From contig JAKGHH010000003.1 of assembly GCA_022828595.1 (NCBI GenBank), positions 105,981,583 to 106,045,582 of the forward strand: a stretch of 64,000 nt of DNA. The letters run 5' to 3'. This stretch comes from Nelumbo lutea. Lineage: Eukaryota; Streptophyta; Magnoliopsida; Proteales; Nelumbonaceae. This document shows positions 34,867-47,100 of the stretch, one piece after another (within the stretch, counting starts at the first letter, position 1; every line of letters starts with the position of its first letter). The notes under the pieces are model-generated. The model was not told the origin of the DNA. It was given only the letters and a program-made list of their open reading frames with translations, and made no database searches. Made by a program: the position numbers and the translations under genes.

Positions 34867-36000
34867 GACTGAAGGGCTATCAAAAGGATCGAGCTATCAC
34901 TATTAATAGTAATAGACCGAAGTCCCGAACTGTTTGTAGTCTAAGGCCTAATAGAACCACAGAAACTTCTGAGAAAATTGCAGATCTTGGAACATCAACT
35001 GTGGCTTCAGCTGCTACAAATTCTCCTCTACCATTTGAGATGAAAATACCATAGCCGACATAGTTGTTCTTCAAAAAATTGCCGTTAGTCCAAACTTTCT
35101 CGGTGGGGTCGGGTAGCTAACTACTGATTTAGGGTGCTCTTCAGATTAAGGTTTTTTGAATTCATTAGAATCCTGTGAGCATGAGAGAGAACACCTTGCC
35201 CATTATTGACTTGATTTTCAAAAAAGATTTTATTTCTTCTTAACCAAATGCACCAACAAACAACTATAAAATATGGGCAAGTGTTTTTTACTTTAGTTTT
35301 CTCTCTTGCAAACCTGCTAGTCTAGACACCAAGCCAATCACCAAGAGATTGGAGGGACCTAGAATCAGACCTCAAGCTCAAAGAAGATGCAAACCAAATT
35401 GGTCTAATATCTTCACAGCACAAGAGAGCATGGGTTATTGACTCTACCTCCTTACCACAGCCAGGGCAAGTACTATCAACAGCAAGCCCTCTGCTGACTA
35501 GTCTTTCTAACACTAGAAGATTATTATGTAAAGCTCTCTCATAAAAAAAAAAACATGTTTATCTTAGGTGGAAGCTCAAGGCACCAAAGGACCTCCCAGT
35601 AGTTACTTTGATCATTAGTATGATTCGAAGAGCTAGCAGAACACCCATCCATTTTGGCCTTCTAAGATCTATAGGCAGATTTCACTGAAAAGACCCCTTT
35701 CCTATCATGAACCCAACACTATTTGTCCTCCTTGCAGGAGAATGGGATATAGATTTTATGGATTTCATTAGCAATATTTGGAGGGAAAAGGGATCTAAGG
35801 AGACTAGAGTTCCAAGACCGATCCCTATGGTTAATCAGCTCTGAAACATTTCTTATTGGACAATCCACTAGCTTGTCACAGGGAATTTTAAAGTTGCATA
35901 GGTTGGGAAGCCAAGGATCCTTCCAAATATCCACCTCTCCACTAGCTATCTTACAGACACAACATTCCTTTAAAACCTCTCTACCAGCACACACACTTCT
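34867..36000 (-). pseudogene. LINE zf-RVT and RNase H remnant, upstream half
   Basis: Minus strand 35994-35322 gives W-K-D-P-W-L-P and C-P-G-C-G-K-E-V-E-S-I-T-H-A-L-L-C-C, the zinc-binding domain that follows reverse transcriptase in plant LINEs. At 35100-34867 the RNase H begins (G-Y-G-I-F-I-S-N-G-R-G-E-F) and runs into the Tourist-like element at 34863. Confidence 0.75.
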
Positions 36001-36543
36001 CCATCCCTAAGAGTTGCGGTGGGGGGTATTGGCTCTTAGAAATTGCTCCTTACCAAAGTAACGATCTTTGTAAATTTGAGCAAGTAAGTTTGTAGGATTA
36101 GTTAGAATCCTCCAGGCTTATTTTGCTAATAAAGCTAGGTTGAAAATGTGTAGGTCCCTAAAGCCTAAGCCACCCTCCTTATTTCTACAAAGGATTGTCC
36201 ATTTAAGTCAGTTTATCTTCCTTTGAAGGTTTGAAGCACTCCACCAGAACCGCCTCTGCAATTTTGAAATGGTTTTACAAACACTCTTGGGAATTATGAA
36301 ACAAGACATTGTGTAGACACGTAAAGCAAAAATATTGACTTTATAAGAATTTCTTTTCCTGCCTAGGTTAGGAATTTCTCCCAACCTTGCACTTTATGAC
36401 CAATTCTTTCAATGATGAACTCGAATGATTTGTTCTTTGATCTGTGTAATTTTGCTGGAAGCCCTAGATAAATACTAGGCTTCTCCACTTTTTTCATTCC
36501 CATACTCCTAGCAATCAATCTTTGAAATCTCAATGGAGTGTTC

Positions 36544-38271
36544 TTACTGAAAAAAAAATGCAGACTTCTGAAAATTCACTTTTTGACTTGTAGCTTTCTC
36601 ATAGTTATTTAGAATTCTCAGAATTTCCTCCCCTTCTTGAAAGTTTGCTTTTGCAAAGACATAACCGTCATTGGAAAATAAAAGGTGAGTAACTACGGGT
36701 GCATTTTTGTAGCTTTTGATTCTTGAAATTTTCTTTTCTTCTAGACTAGCAAAGATACTAGCAAAGAAAGCTCCAGAGATCAATAAGAACAAGTAAGGAG
36801 AAAGTGGGTCTCCTTGACGGAGACCCCTACTAGGAGTTATCATGCTGCCTAGCGAGCCATTTACAATGATTCTATAGGTGATTGTGGACACACATTGAAG
36901 ATTTTTGCAGATTTTGATTCTTGAAATTTTCTTTTCTAGACTAGCAAAGAAAGCTCCAGAGATCAATAAGAACAAGTAAGGAGAGAGTGGGTCTCCTTGA
37001 CGGAGACCCCTACTAGGAGTTATCATGTTGCCTGGAGAGCCATTTACAATGATTCTATAGGTGACTGTGGACACACATTGAAGAATCCATCTTCTCCATC
37101 TCAGACCAAAGCCCATTTTTTCCAAAATTTTTTCAAGAAAGTCGCACTCCATCCTATCATAAGCCTTCACCATGTCAAGTTTAAGAGCCATATACCTCTG
37201 TTTTGCCTTGGTGGATTTCATTGTATGCATGCATTCATGAGCTATACGAATATTGTTTGAAACGGATCTCCCTGAAATGAAAGCACTCTGCATTGGACTT
37301 ACTAAAACATCCATTACCCCTTTCAACCTGCTAAGTAAAACTTTTGCAATTAATTTATAGGGGGTGTTGCAAAGGCTTATCGGTCTAAATTGAGTAATAC
37401 TCTCTAGGTGGTCAACTTTTGGAATTAGAGCAATGAAAGTGCTATTTAGATCTATGTTCATTTTTCCAGTGTCAAAAAATTCTTTCATAGCCTCCATGAC
37501 ACTCTGTCCCACAATACTCCAATACTTTTGGAAGAAGACATTTGGTAGCCCATCAGGGCCGGGAGCTTTTGAGGGTGCCGTTTGCTTAAGAGCTTTAAGA
37601 ATTTCATCCTCTGTGATTGGAGCTTCTAAGGCCTTTGCTTGCTCGTCTGAAATTTTATTTTTGATTAGACTAAGAAGCTCTTCTTGAAGTTGGCTGCTTT
37701 CACTAGTATAGAAAGTACAAAAAAACTCAGTTATGTGACTAGAGAGATTTGTGATCCAGTGCCCTTAATTATCCCTTAGGCCTTTAATTTTATTTCCAAG
37801 TCTTTTAGTAATGGTGAATGCATGAAAGAACATTGTGTTCTTGTCTCCCCACTTGATCCAAGAAACCCTAGACTTCTGGTGCCAATGAATTTCCTCAATT
37901 TTGAGGTGATGGTCCAAGTCATTTTCAAGTTTCTGAATCAGGTTACTATTTGTGGAAGTGGCTGGGTCATTTTGGGCTCTTTCTAGCAAGTCCATTGCAT
38001 TTCTGACATTTTGATGAATATTTCCAAAACAAGTTTTGTTCAAATTTCTCATAACAGGTTTCAAATAACCAATCACATATGCTAAATCTTGCATATGGTA
38101 ACTTGAGTTTCTACTAACCCAAGCTTCTTTAATTGTTCTCTCACAGTCATCATGCTCCATCCAAGCTTCTTCAAATCTAAATGGACGAGGAGCCCAACTT
38201 CGAGGGGGGATAGTGTCAATCAAAATAGGAGAATGATCCGATTTTGATCGAAGAGGTGGGAAACTGTACAA
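36544..38271 (-). pseudogene. LINE reverse transcriptase remnant with internal duplication
   Basis: After the linker (R-S-W-A-P-R-P-F-R-F-E-E-A-W) a stop near 37766 is followed by the reverse transcriptase: F-I-A-L-I-P-K, R-P-I-S-L-C-N, D-M-V-K-A-Y-D-R-M and G-L-R-Q-G-D-P-L-S-P-Y. The last block occurs twice because of a 183-bp in-frame tandem duplication. The catalytic F/Y-x-D-D block reads F-S-N-D-G-Y-V-F, losing the first aspartate. Both lesions should abolish polymerase activity. Confidence 0.85.
36714..37085. repeat. 183-bp in-frame tandem duplication within the LINE RT
   Basis: GAAAGCTCCAGAGATCAATA begins at 36766 and again at 36949, and the neighbouring sequence matches over about 180 bases on each side. 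The period equals 61 codons, so the frame is kept. Confidence 0.9.
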
Positions 38272-38895
38272 TTTTCATGATGAGTAACCCAATCACCATT
38301 GGCATATGCTCTATCCGGCCTCTCCTCTATGAGATTGCCATTCCTCTTCCCTTGCCATGTGAAAGGATAACTAGAAAAATTTAAATCAATTAATCTACAA
38401 TAATCAATGAGGTTCTTTCCTTCTCTCAATTTTCTCCTATTGTAACCCCCACCGCCTCTCTTATCATTATTAGAGGTAATGAAGTTCCAATCTCTTAGGC
38501 AAAGCCAAGGAGAGTGCATGGAGTCAGCAATCTGTTTCATTTAATAAAAAAAGACAACTCATCTAAGTTCATCAAGGCCCCCATAAATGTAAGAAATAAA
38601 GCATCCCTCATCATCTTCTCTGAGAAGGACATGAATACCATAAGCATTTCCCGCAATTATTTGGAGGTCGATTTTACTTCTCCACACCAAAAATAAACTA
38701 CCTCCTCTACCTTGGAGATTTATCCCAGTATAATTCCATTCCTTTAGAAACTTTAAACACTTTTTATTTTCATCCACCAAAGTCATTGTTTCCATTAGAA
38801 AGAAAACATGGGGTTTATGAGAACGGATAAGATTCCATAAGAGACAAACTATGCGAGGATCCCCAATCCCTCGACAGTTTCAAGTCAAATGCTTC
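38220..38895 (-). pseudogene. LINE endonuclease remnant
   Basis: Begins N-C-R-G-I-G-D-P-R-I-V, includes F-L-M-E-T-M, W-R-S-K-I-D-L, R-D-W-N-F-I-T-S and F-T-W-Q-G-K-R-N-G, and R-S-K-S-D-H-S-P-I at the overlap near 38240. These are the conserved blocks of the apurinic-type endonuclease. Stops and a frame change around 38545 and 38250 break it. Confidence 0.8.
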
Positions 38896-38974
38896 ATTGA
38901 GCCCGAGGGGGCTGTTGAGGAAAGACCACCCAACCCGATGAATCCTGTGATGTAATGCAAATATTTAGCACTTC

Positions 38975-40450
38975 TTACTCTCTACCTTCCACCAATTTTG
39001 GCACTGTTTTCTTTTGCCACTCATGAGGTTGAAGAGAAACATTTTTCTCCCTGTGCCAGGATTGAGTATATTGTTTCATACTCAATTTTGGGAACCCATA
39101 GGGATGGAACCATCTAGGAGAAATTTTCCCCTTACCATACTTCTTTATTGTATTTTGAATTAAAACACCTTTAGAATGTGAAGATTGCCTGAAGGATTTT
39201 ACAGTAACAACAATAGTAATTAGATGATGTGATTTAGAGTTCAGAAATACCTGGTATGATCTTGCTCCATGAGGTTCATTCACTCGAGTAGATTTCTCAA
39301 TTTTCATACTCTTGGTTTTCTTTAGCAGAGGTATAAAAATTTTTCTCTCTTCAGTGTTGAAATTCAGAGGTCTCTTCAAATGAATTAAGTGTTTAGGCTT
39401 AGTTTTAAACTTCTCATCTGTGCCAGCATGTGGTGATGGCCCATCTATTTTCATTGGGCTTGGGCTATCTCCAAAAAGAGGAGGTAATAGCTTGTTAGGG
39501 CCCACCACGTCTGCAGTAGTTTCCTCCCTCTTTCTATTTAAATCCCCATCTTGCCCTTTATCCACTGTCATTTTCTTCTATACATTGTTAGCCCCTGATC
39601 CATCAATGCCAGTACTTTGAGAATCTATATTTAGTTGTTTGCTTGAAGCCCCTCCATATTGATTTCTTTTTCCGTCCAAAACCTCCTTCCCTTTTCCCAA
39701 CTTGTCTCCTAGATTTCCTTTCTCAACAAATTTTCCTGCTTGATCTTTCTCCCCGTTCTCTGTGTTAGCACTAGAGATGTTTTTTGAGTCCCGCCCTCCC
39801 TGAGCTTCCTTAATGCTTAGACCATCATTAAGTTTCTTTGACACACTAAATGTTGACTCGCAAGAAGATTGGCTTTCTCCTCTATACGTTGGAAAGTTAT
39901 CCCTCCTGTCTCGATTTTCTTGCCAACAGCCTCCATCGATTGCTTTGCGATTCTCTCTGTAAAGATAGTTACCAAAGAAGATGCTGGTGAGGTGTCCATC
40001 GGAGATGCAGTTCTAGGGCTTTCCTTTCACCTATCTTTAAATTGATCACTTTTGGATGACTCCCCAAACCTTGGATGGTTCCACCGATAATGCCTTTCTA
40101 GTGTGGACTGTAACTCTCTTCTTGGTGTTGATGGAGGTGAAGGGGCAAAAAGCTAAGGCCCGTAAGCACCCGACCCTAGTTCAGCAGAAGGAGAATAAGT
40201 GAATATCTTGCCCTGTTTCTTGGCTTCCTCTTCATCATCGAATTTCTTTATGCATCTGTTCACCTCATGACCCAAGATTCCATAGTAAAAACATAGTGTA
40301 GGGAGCCTCTCTTATCTAAAATTATACTAGTGTTTTAGACCTCCTCTAGTAACTCCATTCATACCTGGAGCTAAAGGTTTTGATACGCCAACATCTACCT
40401 GAATCCTCAAAAATGTCCCCCATTGTCCTTTGTTTTGTAAATCTTTATCA
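38975..40450 (-). pseudogene. LINE ORF1 remnant (zf-CCHC_4-like)
   Basis: From about 40440 the minus strand encodes G-T-F-L-R-I-Q-V-D-V, then E-R-L-P-T-L-C-F-Y-Y-G-I-L-G-H, matching the knuckle region of plant LINE ORF1 proteins; the second cysteine is tyrosine here, and two stops lie just upstream of the knuckle. A charged, low-complexity C-terminal region continues to 38975. ORF1 proteins bind element RNA; this one is non-functional. Confidence 0.7.
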
Positions 40451-40571
40451 AGAGGCCTTGCATCCCATTGGATGCGGCCATCCGATTAATTAATTAATTT
40501 TTTTGTCATTTTAAATACAATATTTACATATTTATTTAATTGAAAGTATACTATAACGTCAGATGCTGCTA

Positions 40572-40576
<5 letters not shown>

Positions 40577-40602
<26 letters not shown>
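40577..40602. repeat. (AT)n microsatellite
   Basis: About thirteen AT units between the LINE and the next TIR element. Confidence 0.9.
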
Positions 40603-40606
<4 letters not shown>

Positions 40607-40667
40607 TGGCAAGCTTGGGCCAGTCCTTATCCTTTTCTAAGGCTTGAAGATCATCTCCTTAATGACA

Positions 40668-41015
40668 GGGCCGTTTGGTAAGTCTTTTTAGGAAGATCTA
40701 TTATTAGCTCTTACAGTCAAAAGATGCATTAAGCTTTTGTATGAAAATGTAAGTAGCCTAAAGCTAACTTGGCTATCCCACATCTTTCTGTGTGTCTTTC
40801 TGTGTCTTTTTGCATGAGAATAAAGCAAGAAAAACACGAAAAACTCCATTTAGAGCTTCTTGAAATCAACTCAAAATGGCTTTTTGCATCTTTTTGATGC
40901 ATCGACTTTTGGGAATTAAATATGTTATGAACTAAACGGAAAAAGACCGCGACGCGATTTGCTCAGCTTGTAAACAACCAAAAAGACTGCATGGAAAGAT
41001 GCACCAAATGGGGCC
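40668..41015. mobile_element. Possible TIR MITE, GGGCCGTTTGGT ends
   Basis: Ends GGGCCGTTTGGTAAG and, inverted, GGCCCCATTTGGTGC. The interior repeats AAGATGCAT/ATGCATCTTT words in both directions. Flanks do not show a convincing target duplication. Confidence 0.45.
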
Positions 41016-41192
41016 TACATTTGTTTTTGTGATGCTTGGGGTTATTGATTGCCATATGCATCTTTATAGTGTTTGTTTGCTTTTTTCTTGTGTTTGTTCT
41101 CTTGGTTACTTCCAATTGTATATAAAAAACCCTAGATGGATGGATAGATAATAAAATATGTCAATTGTCAAATTGTCAACTGCATTGCAAGA

Positions 41193-41384
41193 TAGGGGTG
41201 TTCATGGTTCAATTAATCGAATAGTAAGCCGATTTTCCAAACTGAATCAGCATAACTAGTTTTTAAATAGTCATGGACTGAAACCAAAGCAAAGCGATCG
41301 GTTCAATTTTTGACCAATTCAATTCATTAATTAACTGGAGTTTTCAATTTTATTTGGTTTTTTGGTTTTTGATGACCACCTCTA
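41193..41384 (+). mobile_element. hAT-type MITE, TAGGGGTG family
   Basis: Ends TAGGGGTGTTCATGGTTCAA and, inverted, TAGAGGTGGTCATCAAAAAC. Flanks TTGCAAGA and CCACAAGC agree at 4 of 8, three of the four differences being transitions. Non-coding. Confidence 0.6.
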
Positions 41385-42504
41385 CCACAAGCCATTTCAC
41401 CTCCAATATGATGCAAAATTTCTTAAACCCTTATGGTTAAGCTAATTGACTAATTATACCCTTACTACTTGAAAATTGACTAACACTACCCTTAGGGCCT
41501 ATTTGTTTCCTCTTAACTTTTATCTCTTAAGAGGAACCTTTTAACTTTAAGAGAAAAATAGTTGTTGGTTTCTTTTTATCTCTTATCTCTTAAAGTGCAA
41601 TCATACAACTTTTTGTTTTCCAGTGATACCTCAAAAAAGACAAACAAAAACTCTTATATATGGGGCCAAAATGGATATTTGATCATTTTAAGAATTTAGA
41701 ATTCAAAATTCAAAATTCAAAACAATATTCTCTATATTTAGAGTTCAAATGAAACAAAAGTTCACCAATACCAATGTGCCTCTTAATAAAATTATTGCAC
41801 TTTCAAATGTCAGACTTCAGAGCAAATGAATATGCCCTTATTGTTTCTAACAATTGATTATGTTTAAAATTCCTTCAAAACCCAATATTACCCCTCTTCA
41901 AGAGAAAAAAAAACATTATTCATCGTCTCTTCCAACGGTGAAGGGAGATCGGTGAACCAAAAAAATACTATCCATCATTAGAATCAGTTTGGGGAAATGG
42001 TTTCTTGAGAAAGATCAGTGAAGGGAGATCGGATTGGGTTTTGCCGCTGCCGCAGGGGAAAAGTTTTGAAAGTTTAAGAGGGTTGGATTTATTTTGGATT
42101 CTTAGCGTTGGATTGTTTGAAAATGGAAGCAATGATGCAGGGGAGGTTTATTCTGGGCAAGTAGTCGTCACTTAAGCCACCAAAGGTGTGGAAAGATTGA
42201 TAGGCTGGAGTTGGGATGGTAGGCTAAAGCTTTTCTCGCTCCAGTTTGTGGTTCAATTGGTGCAAGTTGAAATGATTGATTTGCAAATCGAAACTCTTAA
42301 CAATCCTACAACGATTATTTGGATGCTGCCTTGATGAATTTCTGAGCCATGGAAGATGTTCTCTTGGTCCTTTATTGTGGTTCTAGAGGTTCTATGATGT
42401 ATTCCCATCACATGGATAACAGAAGCTCCAAGGTCTCTATACCTTTTCTATTTATCTCCTACTTTTTCCATGTCATCCAATGTTGAGAAGGCATGATTGA
42501 ACTT
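41385..42504. other. Intergenic, no intact gene recognised
   Basis: GGGCCTATTTGTTTCCTCTT at 41497 looks like one end of a further MITE without a located partner. 41940-42500 is of higher complexity and could hold decayed sequence upstream of the CORYNE relic, but no motif was seen. Confidence 0.4.
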
Positions 42505-42969
42505 GAACACCTTGTTACAGAGCCGTCGATCCCATCTAGGGTTCCCAGTTACAGTAGTGGCCTTCGAAGGATTATGCCAGGCATCATATTGGGTTCTTAA
42601 TAGGATTGATTTGTGCCGTTGTTTTTGCTTACTCAGTCTGATTTTTCATTAGGTACTTTGTACAAAACCCCAATTCTCAAAGGTCAGGTTGTCTTCTCCC
42701 CAAAGATTGCTCCAAGTGTTAACACTCCAATTGGCCCTATCTAATGAAAACTAGTTAGTTGCTTAGGTCGAGCTTTAATGGAAAGTACTACAAACTTGTT
42801 CTTGATAATGCGCTTACCATCATGGTCAAAAGGCTAGCTTGAACCCTTTGAAAATCCTTCTTCGGGGATTCCAAGCAAGTCCGTCAAAAGACGGATATAG
42901 CTAGCGAGAGCTAGAATTGCAAGCCAGCCTAAGGCACTGGAATCTGATGAGTCTCCGAGCTAAGTTCAT
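42505..42969 (+). pseudogene. CORYNE-like receptor pseudokinase relic
   Basis: Scattered over all three plus frames are blocks seen in CORYNE, the membrane pseudokinase of CLAVATA signalling: a transmembrane segment G-L-I-C-A-V-V-F-A (about 42610-42650), T-P-I-L-K-G-Q-V-V-F-S-P-K-I-A-P (42665-42715), G-K-Y-Y-K-L-V-L-D-N and V-K-R-L (42780-42835), E-P-F-E with S-K-S-V-K-R-R-I (42840-42900), and A-S-L-R-H-W-N-L-M-S-L-R-A (42920-42965). Their order and spacing match one gene, but stops and frameshifts are frequent. It ends at a Mutator-type MITE and the rest of the kinase domain is not found after it. Non-functional. Confidence 0.75.
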
Positions 42970-42979
42970 GAATCTGATC

Positions 42980-43253
42980 ATGGTTTTTAAAACCGATTCG
43001 ATCACTGAATCAGTCAGGGGTCCAGTTACCAGGTCAAACGGTTCAATCATTCAAATCGAATGCTTGGCCCATTCTGATAGAAAAAAAAAAAAAAAAAGAT
43101 TAAAATCGTTCGAATGATTGACCACCCAATTCAGCAGTTCGTTGATCAAAATCAACAGCTTTGGGGAAAAATCCAGTTTTTGGGGAAAATAGAACCGGTC
43201 AGGTCCAGCTTTTCCGGTTTGACCGTCCGACCCGATCTGATTTTAAGAACCAT
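42980..43253 (+). mobile_element. Mutator-type MITE, family M, copy 3, perfect 10-bp TSD
   Basis: Ends ATGGTTTTTAAAACCG and, inverted, ATGGTTCTTAAAATC. GAATCTGATC flanks it on both sides (42970-42979 and 43254-43263), a perfect 10-bp target duplication. Interior blocks are shared with copies 1 and 2. This is the best-preserved copy and inserted at the end of the CORYNE relic. Confidence 0.9.
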
Positions 43254-43446
43254 GAATCTGATCGATTTTCTTTAGTCAATGAAACTTGTTAACAAGTAAC
43301 AACAAATACACAACGAGAGACGGAGATTTAGAAGTGGATCTTCTTTTTACAGTTTGACACTATAACCATAAAAGGGTATACGAAATCGGTGATGCCAGAG
43401 GAGAGGTCTGTAATAATGAGTGTCCAAGATATCAACTATGAGACCA

Positions 43447-43655
43447 TGTGTCCCATTACCGTTTCGAAGCTCTGGAGAAACCCTAGAACAGAAATAGAGA
43501 AGATACAAGCGGTATTGTTGTTTAGAAGTCTGCTTTCCATTTCAAATTACCCTGTGTCCCATTACCATTTCGAAGCTAGAACGGAAACAAAGAAGATACA
43601 AGCGGTATAGTTGTTTAGAAGTCTGCTTTCCTTTTCAAATTACCCTTGCTGGGTG
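43447..43655 (+). repeat. ~105-bp imperfect tandem duplication
   Basis: GTGTCCCATTACCGTTTCGA and GTGTCCCATTACCATTTCGA begin units at about 43447 and 43553, each running to AAGTCTGCTTTCC...CAAATTACCC. No protein was recognised. Confidence 0.8.
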
Positions 43656-46600
43656 CTGGAGAGTGTCGGTGACTGGCTCAACATAGAAGGATATTTTTTA
43701 AGGTAGAACCGTTTTTTGACTGTAAAAGGGTAAAATAGTCTTTTTATCTTGTTAATGAAATATTAAGCGGTACTAGCGTTAGTCAATTTTTAATTAATCA
43801 ATTAACTAAATCATAAAAATAATTTAATAAATTTACCTTGTTAATGATGTAACCATTTTTCCGTCATGGAACAAGGTCCCATTCGCGACCAGTCAGAGAT
43901 ATCGGAGAGCAGGAGAAACGCAAAAATCAATCCATTGGTCGCTCTAATTCTGAAAGTGAAACTCGTCGCCCTCCGGAGCAAGAACGATAACGACAGAAGA
44001 ACACACATTTTTCCCAACGTATTTAATACTGACTAAGCCGACTGAGCGCGCGCTCCCATTGAGTGACCCACGCGAAGCCCGCCGTCTCCGTCACCAGCGA
44101 GACCACCATTTGATGGATTGGCTTCTTCCTTGTTGTGAATCTCTATAATTTTCTTCCTGACTAAGCCAATTTTGTTTTTTCTTTTTCAAAAGCAAAATCA
44201 GAAAACTGAACCTCCGTGTTCACCAAGCAATAGTTTGGGAGTTAGCATCGGCGTCCCACATCACATGTATTGGAAATATATCCCAATCACATGTATGGCC
44301 ATATGGGACATGATCCAAATGCATACAGAGTAAAGTTTAAAATATAGATAGAGTCTGATACCTCGGTAGGGACGTATCAGGTTGTATCTTTGCTCTTTTT
44401 TTTTTTTTCTATTTATTCTTTTCTTCAAAACTTATTAGGGGTTGGTTTAAGGTCTGTTTATCCCCTGAAATAGGTGGGACCCCGAAATACCTGGTGTAGG
44501 GGCATATCGAAAAGGCCCAATATATTCTAATATGTGACAAAATTTTGAACCTTAATGCTGAGATGTGTATGTGAAGCGCTGATATGATTTCATAATTTGA
44601 ATAAGGAGAATTGGGTTTGGAGTTGATAAAAGAGTGGGCATTGACCATGACACTGTGGAGGAAAATGCTAGTTTTATCTAAAGTTTAATTATTAAATCAT
44701 TTCATATGATAACCCAATAACAATAAAAGGCTTTAAGCTTCTTGTATTAGTACAAGATTCCTAAACACCTTGTTTTTTCAAATAAATTCTACAAGGTGAA
44801 AGAAGTGGAGCCTATTAAGTATTAACAATTAATTTTATACAAAATGTTAAAAAGTTAAAAAGAAAAACGTATAGTGCTGTAAAGACATGATACCCAAAAG
44901 GCTTTGACCAATCACCCGAATAAATTTTGGTGAAAACCCATCTGATTAGTTTATTATGTTGGTTTTTTTAAAGGCTTAAAATATATTTTATTCATTCAAG
45001 AAATTGATATAAGTATGTAGACTTGCTAAAAAGGCTGGTCAGAACCTAAATACAATTTCTCAAGAAGAACAAAATATAGAAATGGATGTAGGAAAATAAA
45101 CGAACTTCTGCAATCAAAGGTAAAAAATCACTAACAAAAGTAGAAAAGCACAACTCCAATCCACTATAAACGGCAAGAGAAAAGACAGGAGAGTTTCCCA
45201 AAAGAGATTGTAAAGAGACAGTAATAACATGGTTGGGGTAGATCCGCAAAAGATGACAGAGCCCCAAACATTACAACCGAGACCAAATATTGTAACTACC
45301 TTCCATAACGATATTCGCCGAAGAATTGCGAATGAAACTGATAATGAATTGTTTCAACCGGAGAACCGCGATTGGACTTAACCATGGACAGCAAAACGAA
45401 AAGCAACACCCACTGGTATCAAAAGTCCAATACAGGATCCAAGAACGAGTAACCCCCTTATCAAAATGTTTGCAAAAAGAAAAAAAGAAAAACAAACAAA
45501 CAAAAAAAAAAAGAGACGATAAAGAAAAAGGGGGACTCCCCAAAGGGAATCACTCCAACAGAGAGATTGATAGAACCTCGAACAACGCAAGAGAGAAACT
45601 CTTTCTAAACAGAGAAAGAGGAGTGATTGTGCAACTTGCAGAGAGATATGCAAGTCACGAATTGCAAAGAGGGAGAGGTCTTTCAAGAAAGATTAATAAT
45701 CCGGTTTATTATATTGGTTAATTGGTTATATGTTTTCTCAGTATCATGTCTTTCTGGCATTATAATCAACCCAAAAGAATATTATTTTGTATTAACCTTT
45801 TCTTATTCTTCTTTCTAAATTCTTTCACTTTTAAATCGTCATATTATATTATAATGAAACCAAACATTAATTATGATATATGGCTTCAGCCTTCAATCTC
45901 ACATTACCCACTACGATCATGGCCACAAAACAATTTAGAGACCCCAATGAAATGCAAACATGCCAGCTTTTGCAATAAATTGAAGGCATCACATCAATTA
46001 AAATTTCATTTCAAAAGTCGGTGGTGGGTCTCCGGATTGACAGGATTGTTCTGCAACCACGGTCTCCAGTAATATTTTCTTTCAACCTAAAATCTTCTCA
46101 TCATAGTCTAACATGTTATCCTCTTAGAAGTCAAAAAGGAAAAATTGCCTTCAAAATTCCAATCTTATCACGTCAGACCTCACCAAAGTCCATTCTCTTG
46201 TATTGTTTCTCATTTGGCCAATTTTCCAATCCTCCCACTTCATAATATTTTATTGATTTATAACAGGTGGAAGAATTCATCAAAATATAAGGGGTTTTAC
46301 ATTATAAGTGGGGGTTTTAGAGAATAAGAACACAAAACTAATAAAAAATCATAAAATGAGGCAAAGTAAAAACTTATCTCAACCTTGAAGCCCCCTTTAT
46401 TTACAACACAAACTTTGGTTGTACTAATAAAATGGAATGTTCGCCAAGGTACACGGTTTTGCTTTTGGTGCAGCAGCATACGCAATGACAAAACACCCCT
46501 TCAAACAGTGCAAATTTTGGTTTAATTTTGCTTTATATTTTACTTTACTTTTGCTGTAATAAACAAAATAAAGTAAAGATGAAATCATAGTCGTTATATA

Positions 46601-47100
46601 TATATATATAATCACATTCATGGTCCACTTTAAATTGTTCTGTTCGGGTGGGAAAGTGTTGAAGTCTGATTGGTCCAATAGCTCAATTCTATAGCTTTAA
46701 AATAATAAAAAATAAAAATAAAAAACTTATAAAAACGGGAATGGATTTTTTGGAGCAAAATTGGAAGAGGAAGATACCACATGGACTGAGTCGCTATATT
46801 ATATATATACCACATGGAAGAGGAAGATACCACCTTTTAGAGGATGAAGATTCCTTAGACTAAACCCAAACCATCAAAATAATGCAACTTTTCTACACCT
46901 TCTTTGGCTAAATAAAAAGGCCAATACCCAATGTTGGTCTCAGTTATTTATGGTATAAAGACCTGAACTAAAAGGCCACTACGGCATTACCTAATGTTGG
47001 TTGGTCCTAGCTGTCTATGCTACTAAAGATAGAAATTTCTACCCTATCCGCCCATATACCCTCTCCGGTGGAGCTAGTTTTTTTTGTTTAAATGACAGGT
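43656..47100. other. Intergenic; GC-richer island at 43860-44130, otherwise AT-rich
   Basis: 43867-44036 holds a 56-codon open frame (M-E-Q-G-P-I-R-D-Q-S) in a locally CpG-bearing stretch with GAGCGCGCGCTC; no homology was recognised, and it could be a gene 5' end or relic. 44400-46900 shows only short frames without domains. (TA)n runs lie at 46597-46611 and 46797-46808. Confidence 0.4.

Larger units (their letters stand above)
33640..40516 (-). mobile_element. L1-type LINE with RNase H, 5' truncated, decayed
   Basis: Minus-strand order: ORF1 with a CCHC-type knuckle, endonuclease, reverse transcriptase, zf-RVT zinc-binding domain and RNase H, the layout of plant L1-like elements. All parts contain stops or frameshifts. 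CATTTTAAAT occurs at both 33640-33649 and 40507-40516, a candidate target duplication, though a clear poly-A tail is lacking. A Tourist-like element interrupts the RNase H. Confidence 0.85.

Noticed and set aside
42917..43117. Separate small gene at 42917
   Set aside because: Its first residues are the CORYNE relic block and the remainder is the inserted MITE.
45326..45721. 131-codon plus-strand frame
   Set aside because: Lysine/arginine-rich from A-rich DNA, without a conserved domain; the overlapping minus frame is also featureless.
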